The notes: generated by a model not told the origin, from the letters alone. Counted from the first letter of the stretch, positions 53,831 through 62,544 are shown. The stretch: DNA of 64,000 nt from G965198795 sp965198795 (GCA_965198795.1 OZ240674.1:620001-684000); one strand, 5' to 3'. Numbers and translations are program-made.

Positions 53831-53841
53831 GCGGGGGATGA

Positions 53842-54720
53842 TCAAGCCTTTTCCATCTTCTTGATCATCTCCGCCATGGCGACCAGGCGTTTCGCGCTTT
53901 CCACATGCAGGTTCTCGACCAGTTTGCCGTCCACCGTGGTGACGCCGAGACCTTTGCCCTTCGCCTCGGCATGGGCCGCGATGATCTTTCGCGCCCAGGC
54001 GGCGTCCGCGCTGGACGGCGCGAAAATCTCGTTCGCCGCATTGATCGTTTTCGGGTGGATCAGCGTCTTGCCGTCCATGCCCAATTCCTTGCCCTGAACG
54101 CAGCTTTCCCGAAAGCCCGCGTCGTCGTTCAAGTCCATATGCACGCCATCCAGAACGGCGATCCCCGCGGCCTTGGCCGCAAGCACGCAGACTTCCAGGG
54201 ACCAGAGGAACGGTGTTCGGCTCGGTGTGTGGGCCGCGCCGAGGTCCTTGGCGAGGTCGTTGGCGCCGAAAACAAGGCCGCCGACGCGGGGGCTCGAGAA
54301 CGCGATCTCTTCCGCGTGCAGTATGCCGAGCGGGGTTTCCATCATGCACCAGATGGCGAGGCCGTCCGGCGCGCCCGCCTCGCGCAGAACTTTTTCAGCC
54401 GCATCGACCATGGCCTTGCTTTCGACCTTGGGCAGCAGCGCCGCGTCGGCGCCCATCTTGGCGGCGGCCCTCAAGTCGTCCTTGCCCCAGGGCGTGTCAA
54501 GACCGTTGACGCGGACCAGAACTTCCCGATTGCCGTAACCGCCCTCTTTCAACGCGGCCGCGATTCCGGTCCGCGCCGCGTCCTTGGCGTCCGGCGCCAC
54601 GGCGTCTTCCATGTCAAGGATCAAGCCGTCGGCGGCGAGACCGCGGCCTTTCTCAAGCGCCCGGGCGTTCGACCCCGGCATATAGAGGACGGAGCGGCGG
54701 GGACGGGCGGTGGCGGCCAT
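53842..54720 (-). CDS. HpcH/HpaI-type CoA-ester lyase (malyl/beta-methylmalyl-CoA lyase group)
   Basis: The 292-residue CitE-like enzyme has the family start RRSVLYMPGSNARALEKG, the DMEDAVAPDAK metal/acid motif, VRVNGLDTPWG, KVESKAMVD, CMMETPLGILHAEEI with the catalytic glutamate, and GANDLAKDLGA. Family members cleave malyl-CoA, beta-methylmalyl-CoA or citramalyl-CoA, or hydrolyse malyl-CoA. The exact reaction is not readable. The neighbouring mch supports beta-methylmalyl-CoA. I start at 54720; the frame is open further upstream but only as antisense to the kinase gene. Confidence 0.85.
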   Translation of the reverse strand: MAATARPRRSVLYMPGSNARALEKGRGLAADGLILDMEDAVAPDAKDAARTGIAAALKEGGYGNREVLVRVNGLDTPWGKDDLRAAAKMGADAALLPKVESKAMVDAAEKVLREAGAPDGLAIWCMMETPLGILHAEEIAFSSPRVGGLVFGANDLAKDLGAAHTPSRTPFLWSLEVCVLAAKAAGIAVLDGVHMDLNDDAGFRESCVQGKELGMDGKTLIHPKTINAANEIFAPSSADAAWARKIIAAHAEAKGKGLGVTTVDGKLVENLHVESAKRLVAMAEMIKKMEKA

Positions 54721-54804
54721 GGGGCATCTATCGTTCGGTTTTCGGAAGACGTGGACGTCGCGCCGCACACTAGCAACGGTCCTTCCGCCGTGGCAAGGTG
54801 GCGT

Positions 54805-55674
54805 GTGGCCGTACTGTCGATCAATTCCCGAGTCGCCCGCGGTTTCGTCGGAAACAGCGTCGCCGGTCCGGCCTTGTTGGCCGCCGGAACGGAGCCCTGG
54901 TGCGTTGACGCCGCGCGCTTCTCCAACCATCCCGGCCACGGCGTTCATCAGGGGCGGGTGACGTCCGCTCGCGAACTGCGCTCCATGATTGACGGCGTGG
55001 TGTCGTTGCGTTCCGCGGACAATCCCTTGTGCGACGCCGTTTTGACCGGATATCTGGGAACCCCGGAGAACGGCGCGGAAGCCCTTGGCGCCGTTCGGTC
55101 GTTGCGCCAAATAGGCAATCCCGCGCTTTATGTTTGCGACCCGGTGTTGGGCGACACGGAAAGCGGCGTGTATGTCGCCGAGGGTCTCGTCCGCTTTTTT
55201 CGCGACGACGCCCTGCCGGCCGCCGACGTCATTTTACCAAATCAATTCGAGCTGGGATTGCTGAGCGGCGGCGCCGTCACCAGTTTGGAACAGACGGCCG
55301 CGGCGGTCCGGTTGCTCCGCCACGCCCGCCCGGACCGGGTTGTCGTGGTGACGTCCGTCGCCGGTGACGGCGCGAGCGGCGGTTCCATCGGCGTCTTGGT
55401 CGCGGACGGGGACGGCGAATGGTTGATCGAGGCGCCGATGCTTGAGCGCCGGGCGAAGGGGACGGGAGATCTGTTGGCGGCCGTGTTCACGGCGAGGCTG
55501 GTCCAGCGGGCGCTGTCCAGGGACGCGGCCAGGAACGCGGCCGAGGAAGCTGTCGCGTTTGTCCACCGCGTTCTTGAGGGGACACGGGAAGACAGCCTGG
55601 ATCTTGATTTGCCAAACCATGTGGCTGTTTTCGGAGAGAACCCGGCGCGCTTCCGGGCTCGCGCGATTGCGTGA
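54805..55674 (+). CDS. pdxY: Pyridoxal kinase
   Basis: PdxY phosphorylates pyridoxal to make PLP. The 289-residue ribokinase-type enzyme starts AVLSINSRVARGFVGNS and has FSNHPGHGVHQG, VCDPVLGDTESGVYV, the LPNQFELGLLSG segment and the catalytic GTGD motif (AKGTGDLLAAVFTARL). The start is a GTG at 54805 with AAGG nearby. A GTG at 54790 would add five residues. It diverges from the lyase gene, sharing a spacer of about 80 bases. Confidence 0.9.
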   Translation: MAVLSINSRVARGFVGNSVAGPALLAAGTEPWCVDAARFSNHPGHGVHQGRVTSARELRSMIDGVVSLRSADNPLCDAVLTGYLGTPENGAEALGAVRSLRQIGNPALYVCDPVLGDTESGVYVAEGLVRFFRDDALPAADVILPNQFELGLLSGGAVTSLEQTAAAVRLLRHARPDRVVVVTSVAGDGASGGSIGVLVADGDGEWLIEAPMLERRAKGTGDLLAAVFTARLVQRALSRDAARNAAEEAVAFVHRVLEGTREDSLDLDLPNHVAVFGENPARFRARAIA

Positions 55675-55831
55675 TTACTCAAGCGTCATATCGACGTGGT
55701 TTTCGACTGCCTGCGTCTCACGGTTCTCAAAGGAAGAAAATTATATGTTCGGGAATTTCTCGCCGCCGCCGTTTTGGCCGCCGCCGGGTTCCCCGCCGCT
55801 CGCGCGGCTGACGACCCCCGCAGGCCGGGCG

Positions 55832-56353
55832 TCAGGAGCCGGCGCCCCGTCCGCGGGCCGACAGCTCTTCCTGCGAGATCCGTTGCCTGACCGTCCAGGT
55901 GGACTTCATAAAGGCGATCAAACCCCAGATTTGATTCTCGGTCAGCTTGCCGCCGAAGGGCTCCGGATGAATGACCACGGGATGGGCGCCTTCGGGAACC
56001 GGGCGGTCTCCCCTCGCGATAAGGCGGTAGATGTCGTCGTCCGACGTCTTCCAGACATCGCCCACGGTGTTCAGCGCCGATCCGGCGCGCAACGCGTTCC
56101 CTTGCACGGTTTTGTGCCAGGTCGGTTTCCCACGCAAGTCAAGGCCGTGGCAGACCGCGCAGTTCTGCTGATAGGCGAGCCGGCCAATACTCACCTGCTC
56201 GCGATTCTCGGCCGACGCACGCAATTCCAACGCCCGTGAGTTCGCCGAGACATAGGCGATCACGCCAACGCTGGCGGCCAAAACCCCGAGACCAGCGTAA
56301 AGCCCGATCCTGGAATAGGTTTTTTTCGAACGTGGAGGCGCGGTCGTCGTCAT
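55832..56353 (-). CDS. Membrane-anchored c-type cytochrome, one haem
   Basis: The 173-residue protein has a basic N-terminus, a membrane segment (LYAGLGVLAASVGVIAYVSA, about 18-37) and a periplasmic domain with a single haem site QQNCAVCHGLD. The distal Met ligand is likely in LIAFMKSTW. The LRGKPTWHK and LIARGDRPVPEG parts resemble small class I cytochromes that donate to oxidases. Uncertain membrane orientation and no obvious partner gene nearby limit further inference. The gene runs leftwards after asd. Confidence 0.85.
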   Translation of the reverse strand: MTTTAPPRSKKTYSRIGLYAGLGVLAASVGVIAYVSANSRALELRASAENREQVSIGRLAYQQNCAVCHGLDLRGKPTWHKTVQGNALRAGSALNTVGDVWKTSDDDIYRLIARGDRPVPEGAHPVVIHPEPFGGKLTENQIWGLIAFMKSTWTVRQRISQEELSARGRGAGS

Positions 56354-56386
56354 GATAGTTCCGAATTGGATGCCTTAAAGCGGCCC

Positions 56387-57418
56387 TTACGCCGCTTTAC
56401 GCAGAAACGTCCGGGTCAGTTCTTCGGCGATTTGAACGGCGTTGAGCGCCGCGCCCTTCTTGAGGTTGTCAGCCACGATCCACATGGAAAGGCCGTTATC
56501 CACCGTCGGGTCCATACGTATCCGGCTGACATAAACCGCATCCTCGCCCACGCATTCCGCTGGCGTCACATAGCCCTCGTCCTCGCGGTGATCGACCACG
56601 ACGACGCCCGGCGCCCGCCTCAAGGCTTCGCGCGCGGCGTCTTCATCGACCTCGTTTTCAAATTCAAGGTTCACGGCCTCGGCGTGGCCGACGAAGACCG
56701 GCACCCGGACGCAGGTGGCGTTCACCTTGATCGCCGGATCCAGAATCTTCTTGGTTTCGGCCATCATTTTCCACTCCTCCCTGGTCGAGCCGTCGTCCAT
56801 GAACACGTCGATGTGGGGAATGCAGTTAAAGGCGATCTGCTTCGTGAATTTCGCCTGATGGTCACGCCAGGGCTGGTTCGCATAAATGCCGCGGGTCTGA
56901 TTGAACAGCTCGTCCATGGCGTCTTTGCCGCCGCCCGAGACCGACTGATACGTGGCGACGACGACGCGCTTGATGACCGCCAGATCGTGCAATGGTTTCA
57001 GCGCGGCGACCATTTGAATGGTCGAGCAGTTGGGGTTCGCGATGATGCCTTTTTTGGTGTGGCCGGAAAGGGCGCCCGGGTTCACTTCCGGCACCACCAG
57101 CGGCACGTCCGGGTCCATGCGGAAGTGCGACGTGTTGTCGATCACGATGGCGCCGGCTTTGGCGGCGATGGGGGAGTATTTCGCCGAAACGGACGCGCCC
57201 GGGCTCGACAGAACGATATCCACGCCGTCAAAATCAAAGGTCTCCAGGTTCTCGACCTTGAGAACCTCGTCCTCGCCGAACGAGATTTCCCTGCCCGCCG
57301 AACGCGGCGAGGCCAGCGGAATCACCTCGTCCAGCGGAAAGTCCCGTTCCGCCAATAAATTCAGGACTTCCCGGCCCACGTTGCCCGTGGCGCCGGCGAC
57401 CGCGACCGTGTAACCCAT
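56387..57418 (-). CDS. asd: Aspartate-semialdehyde dehydrogenase
   Basis: Asd reduces aspartyl phosphate to aspartate semialdehyde for lysine, threonine and methionine synthesis. The 343-residue protein has the NADP motif VAGATGNVGREVL, SSPGASVSAKYSP, the catalytic cysteine in ANPNCSTIQ (C131), SVSGGGKDAMDEL, and the active-site histidine in VFVGHAEAVN. The ATG at 57418 is preceded by GGAG. It follows leuB in the same orientation but with DUF4145 and small genes between, not the usual direct adjacency. Confidence 0.97.
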   Translation of the reverse strand: MGYTVAVAGATGNVGREVLNLLAERDFPLDEVIPLASPRSAGREISFGEDEVLKVENLETFDFDGVDIVLSSPGASVSAKYSPIAAKAGAIVIDNTSHFRMDPDVPLVVPEVNPGALSGHTKKGIIANPNCSTIQMVAALKPLHDLAVIKRVVVATYQSVSGGGKDAMDELFNQTRGIYANQPWRDHQAKFTKQIAFNCIPHIDVFMDDGSTREEWKMMAETKKILDPAIKVNATCVRVPVFVGHAEAVNLEFENEVDEDAAREALRRAPGVVVVDHREDEGYVTPAECVGEDAVYVSRIRMDPTVDNGLSMWIVADNLKKGAALNAVQIAEELTRTFLRKAA

Positions 57419-57538
57419 CTCACATACTCCCACATTCCCGGGTCCCGCGCCGGCCCGTCTCGCCCGATAAAGTCAAGGCCCGCCAGGTGCGCGGGCCGTT
57501 TCTTCCGCTCATCCATCAAGCGGCGGAAAACGCGGGCG

Positions 57539-57652
57539 TCACCTCGTCTTGGCGGAAATCTTGGCCGCCGTCTTTCTGGCGCCCGTCTTTTTGGCGGCCA
57601 TATTTTTGGCGGCCGGGCCAAGCGCGGCGGCGGCGCGCCGAGACCTGATCAT
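57539..57652 (-). CDS. Possible 37-residue Lys/Ala-rich basic peptide
   Basis: The frame encodes MIRSRRAAAALG, then repeated AAKK-type units (NMAAKKTGARKTAAKISAKTR), highly basic like the tails of histone H1-like bacterial nucleoproteins. It has ATG and TGA but no good ribosome-binding site, so it may be the remaining tail of a longer gene. The opposite strand shows only repetitive Leu/Ala codons. Confidence 0.35.
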   Translation of the reverse strand: MIRSRRAAAALGPAAKNMAAKKTGARKTAAKISAKTR

Positions 57653-57752
57653 GGGCCGTGGTTTACGCCGGTTTCATGCGCGAATCAAGAGCAAGCCGTG
57701 TTATAAAACCGTTCAGGCGTTCGCGATGAACGGTCGTGCGGGAGCCCGGACA

Positions 57753-58082
57753 ATGGAAAACCAATCCCTGGTGCTGGATTTTGTCGAGTGGGTGGCCAGG
57801 AAGCCGCGCTCTCTTCAAGAAGTGATTGAGACCTGGGGAACGCATTGCCCGCGCCTGACCATCTGGGAAGACGCTATCGACCGGAAGCTGGTGGAACGCG
57901 CCTGTCCCTCCGGCGCCTGTCCCTCTGGCGCCTGTCCCTCTGGCGGCGGTCCCGGCCGGGGTCAGGTCGTCAAGGTGACGGGGACGGGGTTGAACCTGTT
58001 GACGGAAACAGGCCGGCGCGCCGGACCCGCCGTGTCCCAACCTTCTACATCATCGCCCGCCGCCGGCCATACGCCGGGTTAG
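57753..58082 (+). CDS. Small conserved protein of unknown function with CPSGA repeats
   Basis: The 109-residue protein opens MENQSLVLDFVEWVARKPRS, with EVIETWGTHCPRLTIWEDAID, a winged-helix-like helical pattern seen in small alphaproteobacterial proteins of unknown function. Three direct 15-base repeats (57900-57944) insert CPSGA three times, followed by Gly/Pro, before VKVTGTGLNLL. ATG at 57753 has GGGAG upstream. The C-terminal tail is Pro/Ser-rich. Confidence 0.7.
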   Translation: MENQSLVLDFVEWVARKPRSLQEVIETWGTHCPRLTIWEDAIDRKLVERACPSGACPSGACPSGGGPGRGQVVKVTGTGLNLLTETGRRAGPAVSQPSTSSPAAGHTPG

Positions 58083-58157
58083 GGTTTTAATTTGTCATCC
58101 CCGCGCGCTTTCATTCTGTCATTCCTTCTCACGCTTCGTCATTCCCGCCCTCACTTC

Positions 58158-58272
58158 GTCATTCCCGCGAAGGCGGTAATCCAGTGTCGGGAAGCCAGTC
58201 TGGCGGCCCGCATTCCAACCAATCATAAGGGACAAGGGTTTGGTCTGGACCCCCGCCTTCGCGGGGGTGACA
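58158..58272. repeat. Full-length composite palindromic repeat, best-preserved copy
   Basis: The 115-base copy begins GTCATTCCCGCGAAGGCGG, continues TAATCCAG, and ends CTGGACCCCCGCC, TTC, GCGGGGGTGACA, so each end forms a hairpin and the termini GTCAT/GTGACA are related. It lies in the gap between the CPSGA-repeat gene and the DUF4145 gene. Additional half copies of GTCATTCC are at 58118-58146. Confidence 0.7.
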
Positions 58273-58296
58273 GAGTAAAAGCGCGGGACACGACGA

Positions 58297-58917
58297 TCAT
58301 AACGGATCGTCGTTCCTTCGAGCTTTAAGCATACCCGGCAAGGTAAATAAATAGCGCATCAAGAGGTCGGCGAATTTGTGAAGTTCACCAGCCTCCTCGG
58401 GGGTAAAAGGCTCTTCGTCGTGCGCGGCCTCATTACCTTCCAGGCGAACGTAGTGCGCCCAATCCGCTAATTCTTTGGTGATTGTTCCATTTTTCGCGAG
58501 CGTATCGATACGCGACACAAGGGGGCCGTCGATGTCCGGGGCAATAATTTTCAATCCGACATCGACACTTTTTCGGAACATTGCGCCAGCCGCGTTGGGT
58601 CCGGTTATAATGTTGTCAACAGCCTCGCCGAAGAATTGTGCGACATTATTCGGCAGATGTTCAGGCAGTGTGGGAGTGCTTATTCCCGGATACATATTCA
58701 CAATACGAAAGGAATCTGTATCAATACAGTAATGATTGTCCAAATTATAGCTTCTATCAAGCACATGGAAATCAAAACAAACGCTGAGAGAACAAACGCC
58801 GCACTTAAAAAACGCGAGGATGTTTTCCGGCGCTTTTACTGGACGATATTCGTACAGAAGCGAGAAACTCGCCGACTTGGAACCGCAATGCGGACAATCG
58901 TGAGATAGGGCGGTCAT
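58297..58917 (-). CDS. DUF4145-domain protein
   Basis: The 206-residue protein begins with a zinc-ribbon-like pair (HDCPHCGSKSASFS then FFKCGVCSLSV). A DUF4145-like helical domain follows (about 90-195), with NIITGPNAAGAMFRKSVDVGLK and VRLEGNEAAHDEEPFTPEEAGE. DUF4145 proteins are often found in restriction or defence neighbourhoods, but nothing here supports that beyond the domain. The base composition is clearly AT-richer than neighbours in the first half, which suggests recent acquisition. The gene is inserted between asd and leuB. Confidence 0.8.
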   Translation of the reverse strand: MTALSHDCPHCGSKSASFSLLYEYRPVKAPENILAFFKCGVCSLSVCFDFHVLDRSYNLDNHYCIDTDSFRIVNMYPGISTPTLPEHLPNNVAQFFGEAVDNIITGPNAAGAMFRKSVDVGLKIIAPDIDGPLVSRIDTLAKNGTITKELADWAHYVRLEGNEAAHDEEPFTPEEAGELHKFADLLMRYLFTLPGMLKARRNDDPL

Positions 58918-58936
58918 GACAGGGCGTCCCGCCAGT

Positions 58937-60046
58937 TCAAGCCGCCAGTTTATCCAGCTCCGCCGTCAGGGCCTGGCCCATCTGCCGGGTCGAGACCAGC
59001 TCGCAGCCGTCCGACATGACGTCGCCGGTCCGCTTGCCGGACGCCAGCACATTGGCGGCGGCTTTTTCGATCAAATCAGCGTCCTCGCCCATGCCGAAGG
59101 AATAGCGCAGCATCATGGCGAACGAGAACACCATGGCGAGCGGGTTGGCCTTGCCCTCGCCAGCGATATCGGGGGCGGAGCCGTGGACCGGCTCGTAAAG
59201 CGCCTTGCGCCGCCCGCTTTCGTCTTCCGCGCCCAGGGACGCGGACGGCAGCATGCCCAACGAGCCCGTCAACATGGCGGCGCAATCGCTGAGGATATCT
59301 CCGAAAAGGTTGTCAGTGACCAGCACGTCGAACTGCTTCGGCGCGCGCACCAACTGCATGGCGCAGTTGTCGGCCAGGATGTTGTGGAACTCGACGCCGG
59401 GGAATTCCTTGGCGACGCTTTCGGCCACTTCCCTCCACAGCACGCCGGTTTCCATGACGTTGTTCTTTTCCGCCGAGTGGACCTTGCCGGACCGCTTGCC
59501 CGCCAGTTCAAAGGCGACGCGGCAAACGCGCTTGATCTCGGACGTGGTGTAGACCTGGGTGTCAACGGCGCGCTTCTCGCCATTGCCGAGGTCTTCGATT
59601 CCGCGGGGTTCGCCGAAATAAACGCCGCCGGTCAGTTCGCGGACAATCAGCATGTCGAGACCGGAAACTAGTTCCGCTTTCAGTGACGACGCTTCCGCCA
59701 GGGCGGGCGTCACAACCGCCGGACGCAGGTTGGCGTACAGGTCCAGTTCCTTGCGCAGCTTCAAAAGGCCCGCTTCCGGGCGGATGTCGCGGGCGACGCC
59801 GTCCCATTTTGGACCGCCGACGGCGCCCAGAAGGACTGCGTCCACGTTCATGGCTTTATCCAGCGTGTGGTCGGCCAGCGGCGTCTTGCGGGCGTCGATG
59901 GCGCAGCCGCCGATCAGGTCTTCCTCGACGTCGAAGGAAACGGATCGGCGATTGTCCATCCAGCCGATCACGGTCTTTACTTCGTTCATCACTTCCGGGC
60001 CGACGCCATCGCCGGCGAGCATCAGGAGTTTCTTGTTGGCGGCCAT
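58937..60046 (-). CDS. leuB: 3-isopropylmalate dehydrogenase
   Basis: LeuB oxidises and decarboxylates 3-isopropylmalate with NAD in leucine synthesis. The 369-residue protein starts LLMLAGDGVGPEVMNEV, has LLGAVGGPKWD, LLKLRKELDLYANLRPA, the magnesium-site aspartates in NILADNCAMQ and LVTDNLFGDILSD, and LYEPVHGSAPDIAG. ATG at 60046 has AGAGGAAC and GGAAGA before it. It follows leuD after about 100 bases containing a palindromic repeat. Confidence 0.97.
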   Translation of the reverse strand: MAANKKLLMLAGDGVGPEVMNEVKTVIGWMDNRRSVSFDVEEDLIGGCAIDARKTPLADHTLDKAMNVDAVLLGAVGGPKWDGVARDIRPEAGLLKLRKELDLYANLRPAVVTPALAEASSLKAELVSGLDMLIVRELTGGVYFGEPRGIEDLGNGEKRAVDTQVYTTSEIKRVCRVAFELAGKRSGKVHSAEKNNVMETGVLWREVAESVAKEFPGVEFHNILADNCAMQLVRAPKQFDVLVTDNLFGDILSDCAAMLTGSLGMLPSASLGAEDESGRRKALYEPVHGSAPDIAGEGKANPLAMVFSFAMMLRYSFGMGEDADLIEKAAANVLASGKRTGDVMSDGCELVSTRQMGQALTAELDKLAA

Positions 60047-60077
60047 TCTTCCGGTTCCTCTCGAATCTGGAAATATC

Positions 60078-60136
60078 GTCACCCCGGCGAAAGCCGGGGT
60101 CCTGCCCGGCGGCGGGTTCCGGCTTTTGCTGGAATG
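60078..60136. repeat. Composite palindromic repeat between leuD and leuB
   Basis: Opens GTCACCCCGGCGAAAGCCGGGG and closes CCGGCTTTTGCTGGAATGG, the family architecture with imperfect last arm. Confidence 0.65.
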
Positions 60137-60149
60137 GCGGCAATCGGGG

Positions 60150-60767
60150 TTATTCCGCCGCGCTCATCCAGGGCTGGCTGGCGGCGCGCCGGGCTTCGAA
60201 GTCGTCAATCTTCCCGCTGTTCTCCATAGTGAGGCCGATGTCGTCCAGGCCGTTCAGCAGGCAGTGCTTCTTGAACTGATCCAGATCGAAGGCGATTTCA
60301 CCGCCGTCCGGGCCCCGGATGGTTTGAGTTTCCAGATCGATGGTGAGCGTCGCGTTGGCGCCGCGGCCGGCGTCGTCCATCAATTTCACCAAGTCTTCTT
60401 CCGACACTGTGATGGGAAGGATGCCGTTCTTGAAGCAGTTGTTGTAGAAAATGTCGGCGAAGCTGGTGGAAATCACGCAGCGAACGCCAAAGTCCAGCAG
60501 CGCCCAGGGGGCGTGCTCGCGGGACGAGCCACAGCCGAAATTGTCAGCGGCGACGATGATTTTCGCGTTCCGGTAGGCGTCCTTGTTCAAAACGAATTCC
60601 GGGTTCTCGGCGCCGTTCTCGTTATAACGCATTTCATAGAACAACGACTTGCCCAGACCCGAGCGCTCAATGGTGGTCAGGAACTGCTTCGGGATGATCA
60701 TGTCCGTGTCGATGTTGATGATGTCCAAGGGGGCGGCGACACCAGTCAGGGTCGTGAATTTTTCCAT
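60150..60767 (-). CDS. leuD: 3-isopropylmalate dehydratase small subunit
   Basis: LeuD completes the isopropylmalate isomerase active site. The 205-residue protein has the family opening EKFTTLTGVAAPLDIINIDTDMIIPKQFL, the FGCGSSREHAPWAL motif, and CVISTSFADIFYNNCFKNGILPI. ATG at 60767 is preceded by GGAGAAAACGAG. The frame runs open back to leuC through an unusual intercistronic stretch. It lies downstream of leuC on the same strand. Confidence 0.96.
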   Translation of the reverse strand: MEKFTTLTGVAAPLDIINIDTDMIIPKQFLTTIERSGLGKSLFYEMRYNENGAENPEFVLNKDAYRNAKIIVAADNFGCGSSREHAPWALLDFGVRCVISTSFADIFYNNCFKNGILPITVSEEDLVKLMDDAGRGANATLTIDLETQTIRGPDGGEIAFDLDQFKKHCLLNGLDDIGLTMENSGKIDDFEARRAASQPWMSAAE

Positions 60768-60912
60768 CTCGTTTTCTCCGGCTCCTCGCTGTTTTTCGAT
60801 CACTTGATCCGGTTTCGGCCCGCCTGCGTGACGGACCGCGGCATGGAACTCCGCCATCCGCCGGCGCCAATCGAGAGGGTCGCGCCTGAAGAGGCGGCGG
60901 CGTTCATTACCA

Positions 60913-62328
60913 TTAGCCAATCAGTTTCCGGACGTCGGCCAGACGGCCCGTGATCGACGCCGCGGCCGCCATGGCCGGGCTGACGAGGTGCGTGCGCCCG
61001 CCGGGACCCTGGCGGCCCTTGAAGTTCCGGTTGGAGGTGGATGCGCAACGCTCGCCCGGCCGCAGTTTGTCCAGGTTCATGGCCAGACACATGGAACAGC
61101 CGGGTTCGCGCCACTGCCAGCCGGCCTCGATCAGAATTTCATCCAGACCTTCCTGTTCCGCCATTTCCTTGACTAGGCCCGAGCCCGGCACCATCAGCGC
61201 CTCTACGTTGTCGGCGACTTCCCGGCCCTTGACGATTTCGGCGACGGCGCGGATGTCCTCAATCCGGCCGTTGGTGCAGCTTCCGACAAAGACTTTATCG
61301 ACCTTGATGTCCTCCATCCTCATGCCGGCTTCCAGCCCCATGTAATCAAGGGCGGCCCGTACGGCCGCGGCTTTCGCCGGATTGTCGTAATCAGACGGAT
61401 CGGGCACTGTGGCCGAGATGGGCGCCACGTCTTCCGGCGATGTGCCCCAGGTGACTTGGGGCTCGATTTCCGACACTTCCAGAACGATTTCCTTGTCGTA
61501 GGCCGAGCCCTCGTCGCTGGGGAGCCCCCGCCAATAGGCGACGGCGGCCTCCCAGGCGGCGCCTTTGGGCGATTTCGACCGGCCTTTCAGGTACTCGAAC
61601 GTCTTTTCATCCGGCGCGATCAGGCCGGCGCGGGCGCCGCCCTCGATGGTCATGTTGCAAACCGTCATGCGGCCTTCCATCGACAGATCGCGGATCGCCT
61701 CGCCGGCGTATTCGACGACATAGCCCGTGCCGCCGCCGGCGCCGATTTTACCGATAATGGCCAGCACCAGGTCTTTGGCCGTGCAGCCCGGCGGCAGCTT
61801 GCCGTTCACGGTGATCCGCATGTTCCTCAAGGGTTGCTGCAACAGGGTTTGCGTCGCCAGCACGTGTTCCACCTCGGAAGTCCCAATGCCGAACGCCAGC
61901 GCGCCGAAGGCGCCGTGCGTGGCCGTGTGGCTGTCGCCGCAGACGATGGTCGCGCCGGGCAGGGTAAAGCCCTGTTCCGGGCCGATGATATGGACGATGC
62001 CCTGGCGCGCGTCATCGACGTCGAACAACTCGACGCCGAACTCCCCGCAATTCCTGGTCAGCGTCTCCAGCTGAATCTTGCCGTCCGGCGTGGACATGCC
62101 GTTGGCCCGCTCATCCGGGTCGGTGGAAACATTGTGATCGGCGACGGCCAGGGTCAGGTCTGGGCGGCGCACTTCGCGTCCGGCGTTCCGAAGTCCCTCG
62201 AACGCCTGCGGGCTGGTCACTTCGTGGACTAGGTGCCGGTCGATATACAGCAGGCAGGTGCCGTCCTCTTGCCGGTTGACCAGATGACTTTCCCAGATTT
62301 TGTCGAACAGGGTCTTGGGCCGGGACAT
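60913..62328 (-). CDS. leuC: 3-isopropylmalate dehydratase large subunit
   Basis: LeuC holds the 4Fe-4S cluster that isomerises 2- to 3-isopropylmalate. The 471-residue protein begins PKTLFDKIWESHLV, has IDRHLVHEVTSPQAF, the cluster cysteines in VFVGSCTNGRIEDIR and EPGCSMCLAMN, GDSHTATHGAFGALAFGIGTSEVEHVLATQ and NRNFKGRQGPGGRTHLVSPAMAAA. It is the first leucine gene after rplS in the rimM-trmD-rplS-leu order. Confidence 0.97.
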   Translation of the reverse strand: MSRPKTLFDKIWESHLVNRQEDGTCLLYIDRHLVHEVTSPQAFEGLRNAGREVRRPDLTLAVADHNVSTDPDERANGMSTPDGKIQLETLTRNCGEFGVELFDVDDARQGIVHIIGPEQGFTLPGATIVCGDSHTATHGAFGALAFGIGTSEVEHVLATQTLLQQPLRNMRITVNGKLPPGCTAKDLVLAIIGKIGAGGGTGYVVEYAGEAIRDLSMEGRMTVCNMTIEGGARAGLIAPDEKTFEYLKGRSKSPKGAAWEAAVAYWRGLPSDEGSAYDKEIVLEVSEIEPQVTWGTSPEDVAPISATVPDPSDYDNPAKAAAVRAALDYMGLEAGMRMEDIKVDKVFVGSCTNGRIEDIRAVAEIVKGREVADNVEALMVPGSGLVKEMAEQEGLDEILIEAGWQWREPGCSMCLAMNLDKLRPGERCASTSNRNFKGRQGPGGRTHLVSPAMAAAASITGRLADVRKLIG

Positions 62329-62454
62329 CGACGTCCTTCCTAGTTTTTGGTTTTCAACAGATAACCGGGAGCCGCATTCCCGGATTGGAAGGCGGGATTA
62401 TAGGCCGGAATTCCGCAGACTCCAGATTTAGTTGCCGGAAAGGCCGCCAAATGG

Positions 62455-62520
62455 GACGCGCCCCCGGCGAAAGCGGGGATTCTTCGATAAAAACTGGAAT
62501 CCGGCCTTCGCTGGGGCGGC
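62455..62520. repeat. Composite palindromic repeat between rplS and leuC
   Basis: A 66-base copy with CCCCCGGCGAAAGCGGGG at one end and CTGGAATCCGGCCTTCGCTGGGG at the other. The termini are diverged from the GTCAT consensus. Confidence 0.55.
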
Positions 62521-62544
62521 GGCTTTCGGATGATCCGGGAAGGA

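Noticed and set aside
53905..54804. Upstream part of the open frame that ends in pyridoxal kinase
   Set aside because: This part is antisense to the CoA-ester lyase. Kinase sequence begins only at AVLSIN near 54805.
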